A stretch of DNA of 64,000 bases. It comes from Silurus meridionalis (lineage: Eukaryota; Chordata; Actinopteri; Siluriformes; Siluridae). Where the stretch lies: contig NC_060902.1 of the NCBI RefSeq assembly GCF_014805685.1, forward strand, positions 3,020,286-3,084,285, in the 5' to 3' direction. The translations under genes and the position numbers were made by a program. Each line of letters opens with the position of its first letter. Position 1 is the first letter of the stretch. A model generated the notes under the pieces. It searched no databases. It was given only the letters and a program-made list of their open reading frames with translations, and had not been told where the DNA came from. Positions 11,771 to 24,561 of this stretch are shown here, piece after piece.

Positions 11771-12233
11771 TTTATCCTATGAGATGCTGAGATGTAATAA
11801 CTTAATAATTCATCCACGCCACATCCTGTACATTTTCTCAGCACTAAATGTGACTCTGAAGAGAAAGAATTCAATGAAAAATTGTAGGGTGAACTAAAAA
11901 ATTTTATTGGTTGGAAATTGGATAAGAAGAAGTACAATCATCTCCACAGCAGTATACTAACATGAATAAGAAACATGTTTGTTTAAGTTTATATTTGATC
12001 ATTGTTTGATTTAAAACCTTTGATTTGTTCATTTCACATTTTTTCAACATTTTTCAAAATGCATTTTAAAGAGTGTTTTAGTATTTGAAAAAAAAATGAA
12101 ATCAAATGAAAAAGTATAATGAAATATTTGAAATAGCCAGTAATCAATATAATCATTTAAGTCAAGGTTTGTTCATCACTGAATTATAAATGAAGCAACA
12201 TTTAATCAGATGTTTATTACATTTCTATGTGAT
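11771..12233. other. Short AT-rich spacer 3' of natterin-like copy 1
   Basis: No gene is seen. The first bases after the LTR (TTTATCCTATGAG) rejoin the backbone interrupted at 4858. The paralogous stretch at about 26050-26080 looks like the unoccupied site. The remainder is A/T-rich and probably holds the 3' untranslated region of the minus-strand gene to its right. Confidence 0.5.
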
Positions 12234-13227
12234 TTATAATGTTTTATAAGTCACTTCATTCTCAGCCTTTGGATCAGCAGCAAGTAGTTTTGTAGATTCA
12301 TTCACAACCATTTTTGCTTTGGTGTAATTGATGCCTTTGTAGGTTCCACTGGTTGGAAACTGCAGCACACTGCCATTTACGCAAGTAATCTTGACTGTGC
12401 CATTGTAGGGGAGATCAATGTTAGCCCGGCCGATTGTGACGATGGCATCCACGGTTTTCCCTGGAGGAACTGTGATAGGAAATGAGAACGATTCAGTTTT
12501 CTCCTCAGTGAACTCTAAAGTGTACGACCTCTCAGTTCCCATTGTGTAACTGAATCCACCAGAGATTTCAAGAATATTAGGAATTCCTGCCTTCACTCCA
12601 ATGCTAAATGAGGATTCAATCTTGTTTGTAACAGACCAGGATGACTTTTTGGTGATTTTTGTGGCAGTATCAAATGTGTACTTTAAAACCTTTGTTGTAT
12701 TATTTTGATAGGTCATGGATTTAATTTCGTCAACAGCCACATTGGGTTTCTCATCATTTAGTGTGGGATATGTAACACCTGTAAGCTCAGTGTATCTGAT
12801 GGTGTTGATGAATATGAAGCCTAAGCTATCAACATCTGAACCGGAACGTCCAGTGATTCCAAGACAGATCCCAGAACCAACATCAATTGGATATTCTGTT
12901 TTCAGTCCCCAGGATGTCATTTGTGGAAAAAACACCCGGGATCGATTTGTAGTGAATCTGATGGCACCCAGACGTGTTCCAGCTCCATTCCCCCAAAGCG
13001 AAAGGGAGGTGAAATGCTCGCCATCTTCAAATATAAATTCTGAAAACGTCCCATCTTCTCGTCCAAACTGCTTGGCCGTCATTGAGCCAAACCTTAATCG
13101 CTTTTATCTGCCAGCCACCAGCCCACACCCAGATCTTTGTTATGGTGGCTCCATTTCCAATACCATTAAAATCAAAGGGACCTCCTCCTTGCCCACCAAT
13201 TATAAGCACATCTGCCAGGCTTGACAT
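12234..13227 (-). pseudogene. Natterin/aerolysin-like protein, copy 1 (frame-broken)
   Basis: Read on the minus strand, MSSLADVLIIGGQGGGPFDF opens at 13227. It gives a jacalin-type beta-prism lectin domain (GG loop, KIWVWAGGWQIKAIKVW), then the shared SLWGNGAGTRLGAIRF block. The aerolysin-type pore module follows (IKSMTYQNNTTKV, KITKKSSWSVTNK, PPGKTVDAIVTIGRA, YNGTVKITC). Family members bind mannose-type glycans and form membrane pores. Compared with copy 2, about 5 bases are missing between roughly 13043 and 13086, so the lectin start and the rest lie in different frames. The second part is open for 282 codons (12234-13082). No GT-AG intron bridges the break. It may be a pseudogene, a shortened protein or an assembly error. 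A splice acceptor just upstream (ACACAG, about 13241) suggests a noncoding first exon. Confidence 0.85.
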
Positions 13228-14435
13228 GTTCTTGTTCTTTCTGTGTACCTTGAGAAAAGGTTAACAATAATGTATTTAATTAGTTATAATGAAAAATAAA
13301 TATTCTAAAAAAGAAGAATAAAAAAAAGAAGAATTTTAGCTTCCTAATGGCTTATAAATAAATGTTTCAAATGTCTGAGACTTTACCACACACTTGCAAC
13401 ACTACCAAAAAAGTATTATTTGCCTGTTAAACAACATTATATAACACATTAAAATGAACACACTTTTATTAATAGGCAGTCACACTTACTGTCACGTCCC
13501 TGTCAGGTCAGGAGTAATTAAGTTAAATAATGTTATTTATTGGACTTTTAATGTAAAGTTTGAAAGATTAGTATGAATTACCATAATTGCTGCTATAAGT
13601 AAAATAGACATTACTTATATAATAGCCTACATAATTACTTATTTATCAGGAATAGCAGACATACTTTTTAAAAATGGTGATCAAAAGCAGACAGTAAGAA
13701 AAGTTTTGGTAAAGAATGCAATACAACAGAAACTGCTATACTCGCTTATTTATACTAGTTAAAGAGGGTGTGGTGAAATACGACTCACACTTGGGTTTTA
13801 AGGGTGGTTTGGTTTCTTCTTTCAGTGTGGATTGAGGAATGCAGCCATTATCGGGTTAAATTCATCCCACTTCCTCGTTTAGAGTTCCTCCAGAGAAATT
13901 CCAGAGAAATTCATCTTTAACAAGATTTAACAAGAATAATTTAGAGATAAGGTGCCAGATCAGGTTCCAAATTCTTATGCCAGTTCAGGTGGTAAGGATT
14001 TAGTTGTCATGCCTGCTTGGTAGCTTAATTCATCCCACTTCCTCGTTTAGAATTTCTCCACTTCCAGAGAAATTCATCTTTAACAAGAATAATTCAAAGA
14101 TAAGGTGCCAGATAAGGTTCCAAATTCTGATGCCAGTGGTGTTCAGTGATGGTCACTTTTTATATTATAGCATTATTTATGTCTGGTAAATAATAGCTTT
14201 TCAAATGACATTAAAGCATTAATAAAAGTATTTGCAGTATGAAACAATGCTATTTATAATAATATATAAAACCATTGCACTTTACATGGACTCCAAAACA
14301 AGATGATTGCAATTATTTAACTTAAAAACTAAGCAAAAATCCACATATTTTGGTTTTAACTTTTATTGTATGTTTAAGTATATTATCCCAACTATCTTCC
14401 ATTTCATAGAGAGTTTTAACATTTTGCATTAAAAT
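13228..14435. repeat. Upstream of natterin-like copy 1; local direct duplication
   Basis: No gene is seen. Positions 13850-13980 and 14030-14135 are direct repeats (sharing CATCCCACTTCCTCGTTTAG). A third copy of the first part is at 15199-15245. Positions 13725-13790 match 22345-22420 (sharing ACTAGTTAAAGAGGGTGTG), so a natterin-type upstream flank occurs a second time in the window without its gene. Confidence 0.6.
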
Positions 14436-14439
14436 CTTC

Positions 14440-14530
14440 TTCTTTCGGCTGCCCCCATTAGGGGGCACCACAGCGGATCATCGGTCTCCACACCCCCCCC
14501 GTCCTCTACATCCGCCTCTTTTAAACCAAC
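14440..14530 (-). mobile_element. RTE-type LINE 3' tail fragment
   Basis: It contains the minus-strand form of the tail shared by several copies here (GCGGATCATC, then CCGCCTCTT), as at 22550, 34680, 37780 and 44710. It is too short to carry coding sequence. Confidence 0.6.
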
Positions 14531-15270
14531 TACAGTGGAACCCGGTTATCTCGCCCTCGGTTACCTCGACAACCCTATTAAGTCGACGTTTTTGAAGTGG
14601 AACCGCCAAATTCTCTTTTCTAAGCATTTTTTATCGGTTATGTAAATTTGCCATTTAACATCGGTTATCTCGGTGCAGCCGCAGAAGAACTCGCGAAAGT
14701 GGCGGAAAAATCAAGCCTTACAGCTGCTACAGGTGTTGTATTGTATACTGGTGAATCTCTGCTGTTAGTTAGTGCACACATGCCTTTTGTTGTTAAATGT
14801 TATGCGATGAACGGGAGGCGAAAGCCGCGCTTGGTGGCGCGGAACGTGAGATGAGCAGCAAAAGCATAGAATGAACACCGGCAGGATCGGGGGGAATCCG
14901 CGGTGCGCTTTGGGAAGAAAAGAGCAGCCGTTGAGAGAGTGCCGGTGGGAAGGCACGTACCGGGATACACATGAGCGATAACAACGACCGCCGTGAACCA
15001 ACATATACCAACAATAACGGACAGTGAGAGTGTGGAAGTTTAAATAGGAGCTGGTGATGATGATAAACGAGCACCATATGTGCGCGATTGAAGCGGAGCT
15101 TCAGAGAAAGCGGCCGAGAAAACACCTGACACGCCGAAGTGATTGTGTGGGTTGGGTTTTAAGAGTGGTTTGGTTTCTTCTTTCAGAGTGGATTGAGAAA
15201 TCCAGCCATTATCGGGTTAAAATCATCCCACTTCCTCGTTTAAAGTTTTTCAGGGCATCATGACCTGGTT
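14531..15270. mobile_element. Possible pogo/Tigger-like transposon remnant
   Basis: It starts with CAGTGGAACCCGGTTATCTC and has several spaced copies of CGGTTATCTCG/CGGTTACCTCG, the style of pogo-family ends. No matching right inverted repeat was found. It splits a direct repeat (13795-13850 and 15150-15205 match), which is consistent with insertion. The inside has no long frame. Confidence 0.35.
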
Positions 15271-15527
15271 GAACCAGTAAGTCGGTTAACTGTCGGGTAT
15301 TAATATCTGATGTTAAAAGATGGTAATTTTGTGCTTATTTCTCTGTAATTAGGAAGTAAGGAACTGAGAGCCGTTGTAGTGGGCTGTCTTACCAGGGCTG
15401 TCTTACTGGGCTGCTGTCTTGCCGGGCTGTCTTACCAGGGTGTCTTCTTGCTGGGCTGCCTTTTTGGTTGCTTTGCTGTTTTGCTGGGCTGTGTAGCTGT
15501 TTGGTTGCTTCGCTGCCTGGCCTATAT

Positions 15528-15958
<431 letters not shown>

Positions 15959-16012
15959 TATCTGAAGACCTGGATGCTACCCAACAGCCAGCGGCATGCT
16001 AAGAGGTCATGT

Positions 16013-16220
16013 GATTATTTTATGAGGTGTATTGAATGGAATTGACTCCCGGTCAGGGAACCAACCCGAGCCATTAGGGTTGCACAAGCCAGTGCACTCT
16101 TAGTGCCGGTCCCAAGCCTGGATAAATGGGGAGGGATGCGTTAGGAAGGGCATCCAGCATAAAAACATGTGCCAAATCGAACATGCGGGTCATGAATACT
16201 GATGATCTGCGGTGGCGACC
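16013..16220 (+). repeat. SINE fragment, head truncated
   Basis: It matches the body of the full-length SINE at 30193-30431 read in the opposite sense: CCGGTCAGGGAACCAACCC, the CATTAGGGTTG stretch, GATAAATGGGGAGGGATGCG, and the tail to GGTGGCGACCC. The tRNA-like head is cut just inside the B box. Two further copies lie at about 16246-16480 and 18083-18315. Confidence 0.75.
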
Positions 16221-16919
16221 CAAAACATCCCAAACCATCTAGAGATTATTTTATGAGGTGTATTGAATGGAATTGACTCGGTCAGGAACCAACCCCAGCC
16301 ATTAGGGTTGCACAAGCCAGTGCACTCTTAGTGCCGGTCCCAAGCCTGGATAAATGGGGAGGGATGCGTTAGGAAGGGCATCCAGCATAAAAACATGTGC
16401 CAAATCGAACATGCGGATCATGAATACTGATGATCTGCGGTGGCGACCCCTAATGGGAGAAGCCGAAAGAAAGATTGAATGGAATTGACATGGTGGTGGT
16501 TTGCTTCAGTGTGCAATGGTCGACAGGTGGGATTGTGGTGTCGTATAAGTGCACGTGTGTTTGCTGTGGATAGTAGATCATTAGAGTAAAAGGTCCCCAG
16601 CCCTGGAGTCCAAGCATTCTTGTGTGGTATATGATGTATGGTGTTATGTAATTTTAATAGTTCTTAATCAACTGTGTGTATTATACCTCTATCTCTTGTC
16701 CTGACTCAGCTGTAGACGAACCTGGGTGCCTTGTGCATGTCTTTATAAAGGGTTATCCCCGGTAACTGGGACCCCGGGGTGGCGTAGTCGGTTTCTACTA
16801 GTAACATTCTTAAATCTTGTTCATATATTTTATTGTCAGTCTTCTATGTCCTAAGTTTCTCGATTTACGTGAACAAATTGGACGTGCCGGTGCCTCATTA
16901 AAAATATTGCTGTGCTAAG

Positions 16920-17850
16920 AAACATGTTGTCTATATCTAATGCAGAGAAGCTCGTCCATGCATTCATGACCTCCAGACTGGACTATTGTAATGCATTACT
17001 AGGTGGTTGTTCTGCATCATTAATAAACAAGCTACCGTAAGTCCAGAACGCAGCAGCCAGAGTTCTCACAAGGTCGAGAAAATATGATCATATAACCCCA
17101 ATCTTATCATCCTGGTTTAGAGACAGTGGCATTGAGTAAAAGACAGGAGGTGGAGCTGGAGGTAGCAGAGCTGAAGATGTTAAGGTTTTCATTGGAAGTG
17201 ATAAGGATGGACAGGATTAGAAATTAGTTTATTAGCGGGACAGCGCATGTAAGACGTTTTGGAGACAAGGTGAGGGAGGCGAGATTAAGATGGTTTGGAC
17301 ACGTGCATAGGAGGGACATGATTTATATCGGTAGGAGAATGCTGAGGATGGAGCCACCAGGAAGGAGGAAAAGAGGAAGGCCAAGGAGGAGGTTCATGGA
17401 TGTGGTGAAGGAAGACATGCAGGTAGTTGGTGTGACAGAGGCAGATGTAGAGGACAGGGGTGTGTGGAGACGGATGATCCGCTGTGGCGACCCCTAAAGT
17501 CGAAAAAAGAAGAAAACACCCAATCTTATCATCCCTACACTGGCTACCTGTTAAGTTTCAAATCAAATACAAACTACTGCTATTTACAAAACACTAAATG
17601 ATTTGGCTCCATGTATCTATCCAGTCTTCTAACACGCTACAATATATCACGCTCCCTGAGATCTTAAAACTCAGGACTTCTAGTAGTTCCTAGAATAGCA
17701 AAGTCCACTAAAGGTGGTAGATCATTCTCACATTTAGCTCGAAACTTTGGAATAGTCTTCCTGACAGTGTTCTGGGCTTAGACACACTCTCCCAGTTTAA
17801 GTGCAGATTAGAAATGTATCTTCTTAGCAAGTCCTGCACATAACATATCA
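16920..17850 (+). mobile_element. Rex1-like LINE, C-terminal RT region (first copy)
   Basis: The conceptual translation has the recurrent non-LTR retrotransposon C-terminal signature: AFMTSRLDYCNALLGGCSAS, an NAAARVLTRSRKYDHITPIL stretch, then after an insertion LHWLPVKFQIKYKLL-like residues and a PKLWNSLPD-like end. It is broken by stops and by the RTE insert at 17113-17518. The second copy is at about 18759-19690. Confidence 0.72.
17113..17518 (+). mobile_element. RTE-type LINE 3' end nested in the Rex1-like LINE
   Basis: A 406-base insert is flanked by the 16-base duplication CCCAATCTTATCATCC (17097-17112 and 17519-17534). It encodes the end of an RTE/BovB-type reverse transcriptase: FGDKVREARLRWFGHVHRRD, the basic patch GRRKRGRPRRRF, and MIRCGDP at the end, open in 17270-17497. 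The insert is strongly 5'-truncated, as usual for LINE integration. The duplicate insert is at about 18952-19357, with the same open frame at 19109-19336. Confidence 0.85.
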
Positions 17851-20149
17851 CATATCATAACCTTGTGCTCCAGTACATCTGATCACATGCACATTATCAA
17901 CTTGTGCTTGTTAATATCATGAACAGCAGCTATGCTAATTCCTCTCCACTGCTTCTCTTTCCCTACCCATCCCTAGGCATTCTGAGCTTGCACCAGCTCC
18001 AGTCACGTCCCACCTCATGAAGATTATGGACCTTTAAATAAGTAGATGCTGACCCCGCAAACATCCCAAACCATCTAGAGATTATTTTATGAGGTGTATT
18101 GAATGGAATTGACTCCCGGTCAGGGAACCAACCCCAGCCATTAGGGTTGCACAAGCCAGTGCACTCTTAGTGCCGGTCCCAAGCCTGGATAAATGGGGAG
18201 GGATGCGTTAGGAAGGGCATCCAGCATAAAAACATGTGCCAAATCGAACATGCGGATCATGAATACTGATGATCTGCGGTGGCGACCCCTAATGGGAGAA
18301 GCCGAAAGAAAGATTGAATGGAATTGACATGGTGGTGGTTTGCTTCAGTGTGCAATGGTCGACAGGTGGGATTGTGGTGTCGTATAAGTGCACGTGTGTT
18401 TGCTGTGGATAGTAGATCATTAGAGTAAAAGGTCCCCAGCCCTGGAGTCCAAGCATTCTTGTGTGGTATATGATGTATGGTGTTATGTAATTTTAATAGT
18501 TCTTAATCAACTGTGTGTATTATACCTCTATCTCTTGTCCTGACTCAGCTGTAGACGAACCTGGGTGCCTTGTGCATGTCTTTATAAAGGGTTATCCCCG
18601 GTAACTGGGACCCCGGGGTGGCGTAGTCGGTTTCTACTAGTAACATTCTTAAATCTTGTTCATATATTTTATTGTCAGTCTTCTATGTCCTAAGTTTCTC
18701 GATTTACGTGAACAAATTGGACGTGCCGGTGCCTCATTAAAAATATTGCTGTGCTAAGAAACATGTTGTCTATATCTAATGCAGAGAAGCTCGTCCATGC
18801 ATTCATGACCTCCAGACTGGACTATTGTAATGCATTACTAGGTGGTTGTTCTGCATCATTAATAAACAAGCTACCGTAAGTCCAGAACGCAGCAGCCAGA
18901 GTTCTCACAAGGTCGAGAAAATATGATCATATAACCCCAATCTTATCATCCTGGTTTAGAGACAGTGGCATTGAGTAAAAGACAGGAGGTGGAGCTGGAG
19001 GTAGCAGAGCTGAAGATGTTAAGGTTTTCATTGGAAGTGATAAGGATGGACAGGATTAGAAATTAGTTTATTAGCGGGACAGCACATGTAAGACGTTTTG
19101 GAGACAAGGTGAGGGAGGCGAGATTAAGATGGTTTGGACACGTGCATAGGAGGGACATGATTTATATCGGTAGGAGAATGCTGAGGATGGAGCCACCAGG
19201 AAGGAGGAAAAGAGGAAGGCCAAGGAGGAGGTTCATGGATGTGGTGAAGGAAGACATGCAGGTAGTTGGTGTGACAGAGGCAGATGTAGAGGACAGGGGT
19301 GTGTGGAGACGGATGATCCGCTGTGGCGACCCCTAAAGTCGAAAAAAGAAGAAAACACCCAATCTTATCATCCCTACACTGGCTACCTGTTAAGTTTCAA
19401 ATCAAATACAAACTACTGCTATTTACAAAACACTAAATGATTTGGCTCCCATGTATCTATCCAGTCTTCTAACACGCTACAATATATCACGCTCCCTGAG
19501 ATCTTAAAACTCAGGACTTCTAGTAGTTCCTAGAATAGCAAAGTCCACTAAAGGTGGTAGATCATTCTCACATTTAGCTCCGAAACTTTGGAATAGTCTT
19601 CCTGACAGTGTTCTGGGCTTAGACACACTCTCCCAGTTTAAGTGCAGATTAGAAACGTATCTTCTTAGCAAGTCCTGCACATAACATATCACATATCATA
19701 ACCTTGTGCTCCAGTACATCTGATCACATGCACATTATCAACTTGTGCTTGTTAATATCATGAACAGCAGCTACGCTAATTCCTCTCCACTGCTTCTCTT
19801 TCCCTACCCATCCCTAGGCATTCTGAGCTTGCACCAGCTCCAGTCACGTCCCACCTCATGAAGATTATGGACCTTTAAATAAGTAGATGCTGACCCCGCA
19901 AACATCCCAAACCATCTAGAGATGTACCAGCACCATTTGGATCCCACTTCATGTGGAGTTTTGAAATTGGCCCTCATTGAGTGGCATGGAGAAGCTGGTA
20001 ATGATTGCAAATGTTGAGCTATTTTATGAGTTGCTCAGTAGCTCCTGGTTCCATAATCTCAAATGACTGTAAAAGACTGTAGAAAGAACATTACTTATTA
20101 TCTTACATTCCAGTGTACATGTTGGTTCTCACTCTCCAGTGTTCTGTAT

Positions 20150-20400
20150 TTTTTTAAAGATTTATAATCACACTCTTGATATCACCCAAATGAGGATGGG
20201 TTCTCTTTTGAGTCTGGTTCCTCTCAAGGTTTCTTCCTCATAACATCTAAGGGAGTTTTTCCTTGTCACAGTCGCCATGGCTGCTTACCAGGGATAAATA
20301 CATATACTTCACCTTAACTGTTAAATTCTGTAAAGCTGCTTTGAGATGTCCTTCAAGAAAAGCGCTAAGGAAATAAACTTGACTTGATTATATGGGGTCA
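20150..20400 (+). mobile_element. Teleost LINE (Rex1-type) 3' tail
   Basis: It contains GAGGATGGGTTCTCTTTTGA, CTCAAGGTTTCTTCCTCATA and the end GTAAAGCTGCTTTGAGATGT, followed by AAATAAACTTGACTTGA. The inverse of the same tail occurs at 28285-28375 and 49390-49625. It is probably the 3' untranslated end of the Rex1-like element whose coding piece ends near 19690. The family name is from memory. Confidence 0.6.
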
Positions 20401-20433
20401 CACTACAATTACTCACTGAGAACAGATGTACTA

Positions 20434-22063
20434 CAGTCCCTGACAAAAGTATTGTCGCTTGTGTACAAATTGACCTGAAGTGCCGCTGAAATAATTTTCT
20501 AATCAAGATTTTTTTACAAGAAATAGCTCATTTTAATCCCAACAGCTTTTGTAATAATGTTTCAGTGCAAAACGAAACTGTCAAAAAGTATTCTAATATT
20601 CACAGCTTGGTAAAGCCCATTGAGTCCATTTTTGCAAAGACATAAGTGTTGTTGCCTTGTCATATGAGCTTCACCTGTGACTAATAATGGATCAATTAGG
20701 TCTCAGGTGTGTAAAAAAAGAACCCCAGTACACTAGACCTTCACATCAACTGCAACTAGACCTCTGCAAACATGCCTAAGATTCACCCTGAGACTAAAGT
20801 TTTGATTATCAAGAGGCTGAAGACCAGATCCACTGCTGATGTGGCAGACACCTTCAATGTGTCTCAGCATCAAGTACAGAGGATAAAAAAAAAAATTTGA
20901 AGAGACTGGAGACATTCTTGACAAGCCCAGGTCAGGCAGACCCCGCAAGACAACTGCTCAAGAGGACTGTTTGTTGGCTCAAAAATCCAAGGCCATCCCA
21001 TTTTTCACTGCAGCAGAGCTCCACGAGACCTAGTCACCTGAAGTCCCAGTGTCAACCAGAACAGTTTGTCGGATTCTGTCTCGAAATGGCCTCCATGTTC
21101 AAATCAGTGCCCAAAAGCCAGCACTAAACAAAAGACAATTAAAAAAACGTGTGGCATTAGCCAAGGCCCACAGACTGCTAAAAGGATGGACGCTGGAAAA
21201 GTGTCAGAAGGTGGATTTTTCAGATTAATCTTCTGTTGAATTACACCACAGTCGCCGCAAATATTGCAGGAGCCCTACTGGGGTCCGCATGGATCCGAGA
21301 TTCACCAAGAAAACAGTGAAGTTTGGTGGTGGAAAAATCATGGTCTGGGGTTACATCCAGTATGGGGGTGTGCGAGAGATCTGCAGGGTGGAAGGCAACA
21401 TCAAAAGTCTAAAATACCAAGAAATCTTAGCTACCTCTTATATTCCCAACCATAAAAGAGGCCAGATTCTGCAGCAGGAAGGTGCTCCATCGCATACTTC
21501 CATCTCCACATCAAAATTCCTCAAGGCGAAGAAGATCAAGATGCTCCAGGATTGGCCAGCCCAGTCACCAGACATGAACATGTGGGGTAGGATGAAAGAG
21601 GAAGCATGGAAGACGAAACCAAAGAATATTGATGAACTCTGGGAGGCATGCAAGACTGCTTTCTTTGCTATTCCTGATGACTTTATCAATAAATTGTATG
21701 AATCCTTGCCAAACCGCATGGGTGCAGTCCTTCAAGCTCATGGAAGCCATACAAGATATTAAATTTGGATCTCAGAGCCCCACTACTTCATTTGATGACA
21801 TATTTTTGTATTTGCAGTAAATTTGTTCAATTTCTGTATAGGCGACAAAACTTTTGTCTTGCCAAAATTTGACCTTTCTGTCTTGATTAAATGATAAATC
21901 TTTTTTTAGTGAAACTAATTTATTTCAGTGCATTAAACATCATTTGGGAGGGTTTTAGCTTTTCATATGAGCTATTTCTAACATCAATTGATTTATTAAA
22001 AGTCAGGTTAATAGCAGGTGTTTCTACAAAATAGATAAGCTACAAGACTTTTGTCAGGGACTG
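20434..22063 (+). mobile_element. Tc1-like transposon, 1630 bp
   Basis: The ends are inverted repeats (CAGTCCCTGACAAAAGTATT on the left, the complement of CAGTCCCTGACAAAAGT on the right), flanked by TA at 20432-20433 and 22064-22065. Flanking sequence joined across the element resembles 881-960, which lacks the element. It encodes a broken Tc1-type transposase. Confidence 0.92.
20772..21762 (+). pseudogene. Tc1-type transposase, broken
   Basis: An N-terminal helix-turn-helix starts MPKIHPETKVLIIKRLKTRS. A frame change follows near an A-run at 20886. The remaining paired/HTH region and catalytic domain are spread over several frames. The C-terminal part (21289-21762) has KFGGGKIMVWGY and the GAPSHTS and WPAQSPDMN motifs. 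The expected residues after SPDMN that carry the last catalytic Glu are shortened. Several indels show it is inactive. Confidence 0.85.
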
Positions 22064-22099
22064 TATAAGGAATTTATTCATTTATGAAGAATTAAGCAT

Positions 22100-23160
22100 T
22101 AGTTTTGCTGGATTATATACATTTTTTCTCTTGATCATTTTTATTTTTTTACACATATCTCCAAACTCTGGTCACTGCTCTCATAAACTAGAGAGATTGC
22201 AAGATTGGGTAATTTTATGCCAAAGTTTCTCAAAACACTGTGCACAAAATGTTTCACTGTTTTCTCTATGGTTCATATCATCAACCAGAACTTGTATATC
22301 AGGAAACTACAAAAAAATCAGCATATTTTGTATGCTGTATGTATAAATGTAGTACAACAGAAACTGCTATGCTCGCTTATTTATACTAGTTAAAGAGGGT
22401 GTGTTGAAATGGGACACACACTTCGAGAGAAAAGCAGATGTAATTCATGATTCAACTTGAACAAGATTTAACAAGAAAAATTCAGAGCGTTTTAAATATT
22501 TGTATTTCTACAGTTAACATTTTGCTTTAAAATCTTTATTTGGCTGCTCCCATTATAGGGCGCCACAGCGGATCATCCGTCTCCATGCCCTTCTGTCTTC
22601 TACATCTGCCTCTTTCAAACCAACTACCTGCATGTCTTCCTTTACCACATCCATAAACCTTTTTCTTGGCCTTCATCTTTTTCTCCTTTCTGGGGGCTCC
22701 ATCCTCAGCATTCTCCTACTGTTATACCCCATGTCCCTCTTCCCTCCATCTCCTCACCTCTCTCACTTGGTCTTTTTTTATTTTTTTTACCTGATCTCAT
22801 AAACAAGAGATTGCAAGATTGAGTAATTTCATGCCAAAGTTTCTCAAAACACTGTGCACAAAATGTTTCAATGTTTTTACTATGGTTCATATCATCAACC
22901 AGAACTTATATATCAGGGAAAAAAGCTACTTTTTTTTTTTTTACTGTTTTAACACAAATCACAAACATTTATGTGCCAAACTTTGAGTGAGTCAACCGCA
23001 AGTCTTTTTTCTCCAAATGACAGAGCATGAAATTGGTTGACTTTCTAAGGAAAATTCACATTAATTGGCATGGTTCATACAGACTCCCTAGTGATGTTCC
23101 ACAGGGCTCAGTGTTGAGTCCCTTCTCTTCTCACTCTGTACAGACACTCTTAGTAAGGTA
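22100..23160. repeat. Paralogous backbone with internal duplication
   Basis: Positions 22210-22310 and 22830-22915 are duplicates (sharing CAAAGTTTCTCAAAACACTG). Positions 22960-23150 resemble 26695-26920, including a decayed reverse-transcriptase motif (QGSVLS) near 23095. Positions 22345-22430 match the flank upstream of natterin-like copy 1. No gene is open. Confidence 0.65.
22545..22750 (-). mobile_element. RTE-type LINE 3' fragment
   Basis: On the minus strand it matches the end of the RTE copies at 17113-17518 and 44707-45175, including the MLRMEP-like region and the tail over GATCCGCTGTGGCG. It is truncated and interrupts the paralogous backbone. Confidence 0.75.
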
Positions 23161-23960
23161 AAACAAACATAACCTTTTGTACTGCTGTCATACAACTATA
23201 AGGAAGTGTCGGTTTATGAGTAAGCTATTGTTAGTGACTATCACAAATTACAGATAAGGAACATATCATATAGATTGTATCATGTATTATAACTGATTAT
23301 TTTTCCTCAGAGTTTGATAAAAAATTTCTTTGGAGTTGAAATCTTTTAAGCTAATTTAGGTCAATGTTCACTGTAAAAAGTGAAATCTAAGTCAGATAAA
23401 ATATCTTGAATTAGGGCAAGTTATACTTGTTTCTTGTCTGACAAGATATTTCTCCTAACCAGGCAGTTTTATGTTAGAACATTTAACTTATTTCAAGCTT
23501 TTCTATCCTATATTTTCTTTATAAGATATTATACCTTGTCAGTGATATTTTATTACTAGTTCTGAGTATCTTAATGCTTAAAAAAAGATTTATTAGAATT
23601 ATAAAGCTTTTTGATTAATAATGACAAGTACAAAACTGCTTTGAGGAAGTAATGATTTCTTATTTTAAGCATTTTCATCTTCATCTCTTCACATATTAAA
23701 GACAGATTATAGCCAAACATCATTTCATTTGCGTGCGCATGTGTGTGTCTTTGTCTGGGGGTTTGTTTGTGTTTTGGGGGGGGGGTGTTTGTTCTTTGTT
23801 GTTTAAAAAGGAAAAATGGAGAATTTCTGTTTACATTTTTGTATCTGTGATTGTTGATTTTTCAATAAAAAGAATTGTTAAAAAAAAAAAAAAAAGATGT
23901 CGCACTTTAGCTCAATTGACCTTGTTCGCGTGTATTACTCTCTTCTCTTATGAGCCCTTC
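23161..23960. other. Intergenic, no gene recognised
   Basis: AT-rich sequence with a G-run at 23776-23786 and an A-run at 23880-23895. The 88-codon frame at 23733-23999 has no family signature until its last residues, which belong to the next element in another frame. Confidence 0.4.
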
Positions 23961-24478
23961 TGCAAAAATGAGCTTATTAAAGAAAAGAAAAGTGGATAGT
24001 GAGCGCCGAGTGTTTAACAAAGTATTTTCAGTATTTCGCTGAAGTCCGATCAAAGGCTGTATGCCTAATATGCCAAGAAACTGTCGCGGTTTTTAAAGAG
24101 TACAATATCAGCCGTCACTTTTCACTTGTCCCCTGTCCCCACACCACAAGAAGTGCAATTGGAACTGATCGGTCTTCAGTCTGACTCCGTCTTAAAGGAG
24201 AAGTTCAGCTCTCTTTAAAACTGAATGACTTTTATGCTTCACTTAACGAAGCCAAGTTTCCAAACCTCCGGAAGACTTTGTTTGGTTGTTGATATTTTTT
24301 GGCACTTGATGAAACTAAATTTGTGTTTTTCTGCTGTGTTTATTCAACTGAAATTTAATAAATGAATCATTAATGTAATTAATGCATTTGGAAAACAATT
24401 TGTAATATGAGCCTTGCCCATTCATGCTTTGCACATGTTACAGGCCAAATCTCTAATGTAATACATACATACATGCAT

Positions 24479-24561
<83 letters not shown>

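Larger units (their letters stand above)
16226..19903. repeat. Near-identical 1.84-kb tandem duplication
   Basis: Two copies in direct orientation, offset by 1839 bases, run from about 16226-18062 and 18063-19903. Each starts and ends at CATCCCAAACCATCTAGAGA. Only scattered substitutions and single-base indels separate them. Each carries a SINE fragment, a Rex1-like LINE piece and an RTE piece nested in it. This may be a very recent duplication or a haplotype/assembly artefact. Confidence 0.92.

Noticed and set aside
13027..13227. The frame break in natterin-like copy 1 as an intron
   Set aside because: Copy 2 is continuous across the same place, only about 5 bases differ, and no GT...AG pair fits.
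13850..14135. CRISPR-like or satellite array
   Set aside because: There are only two long direct copies with unrelated spacing, and the window is a vertebrate genome.
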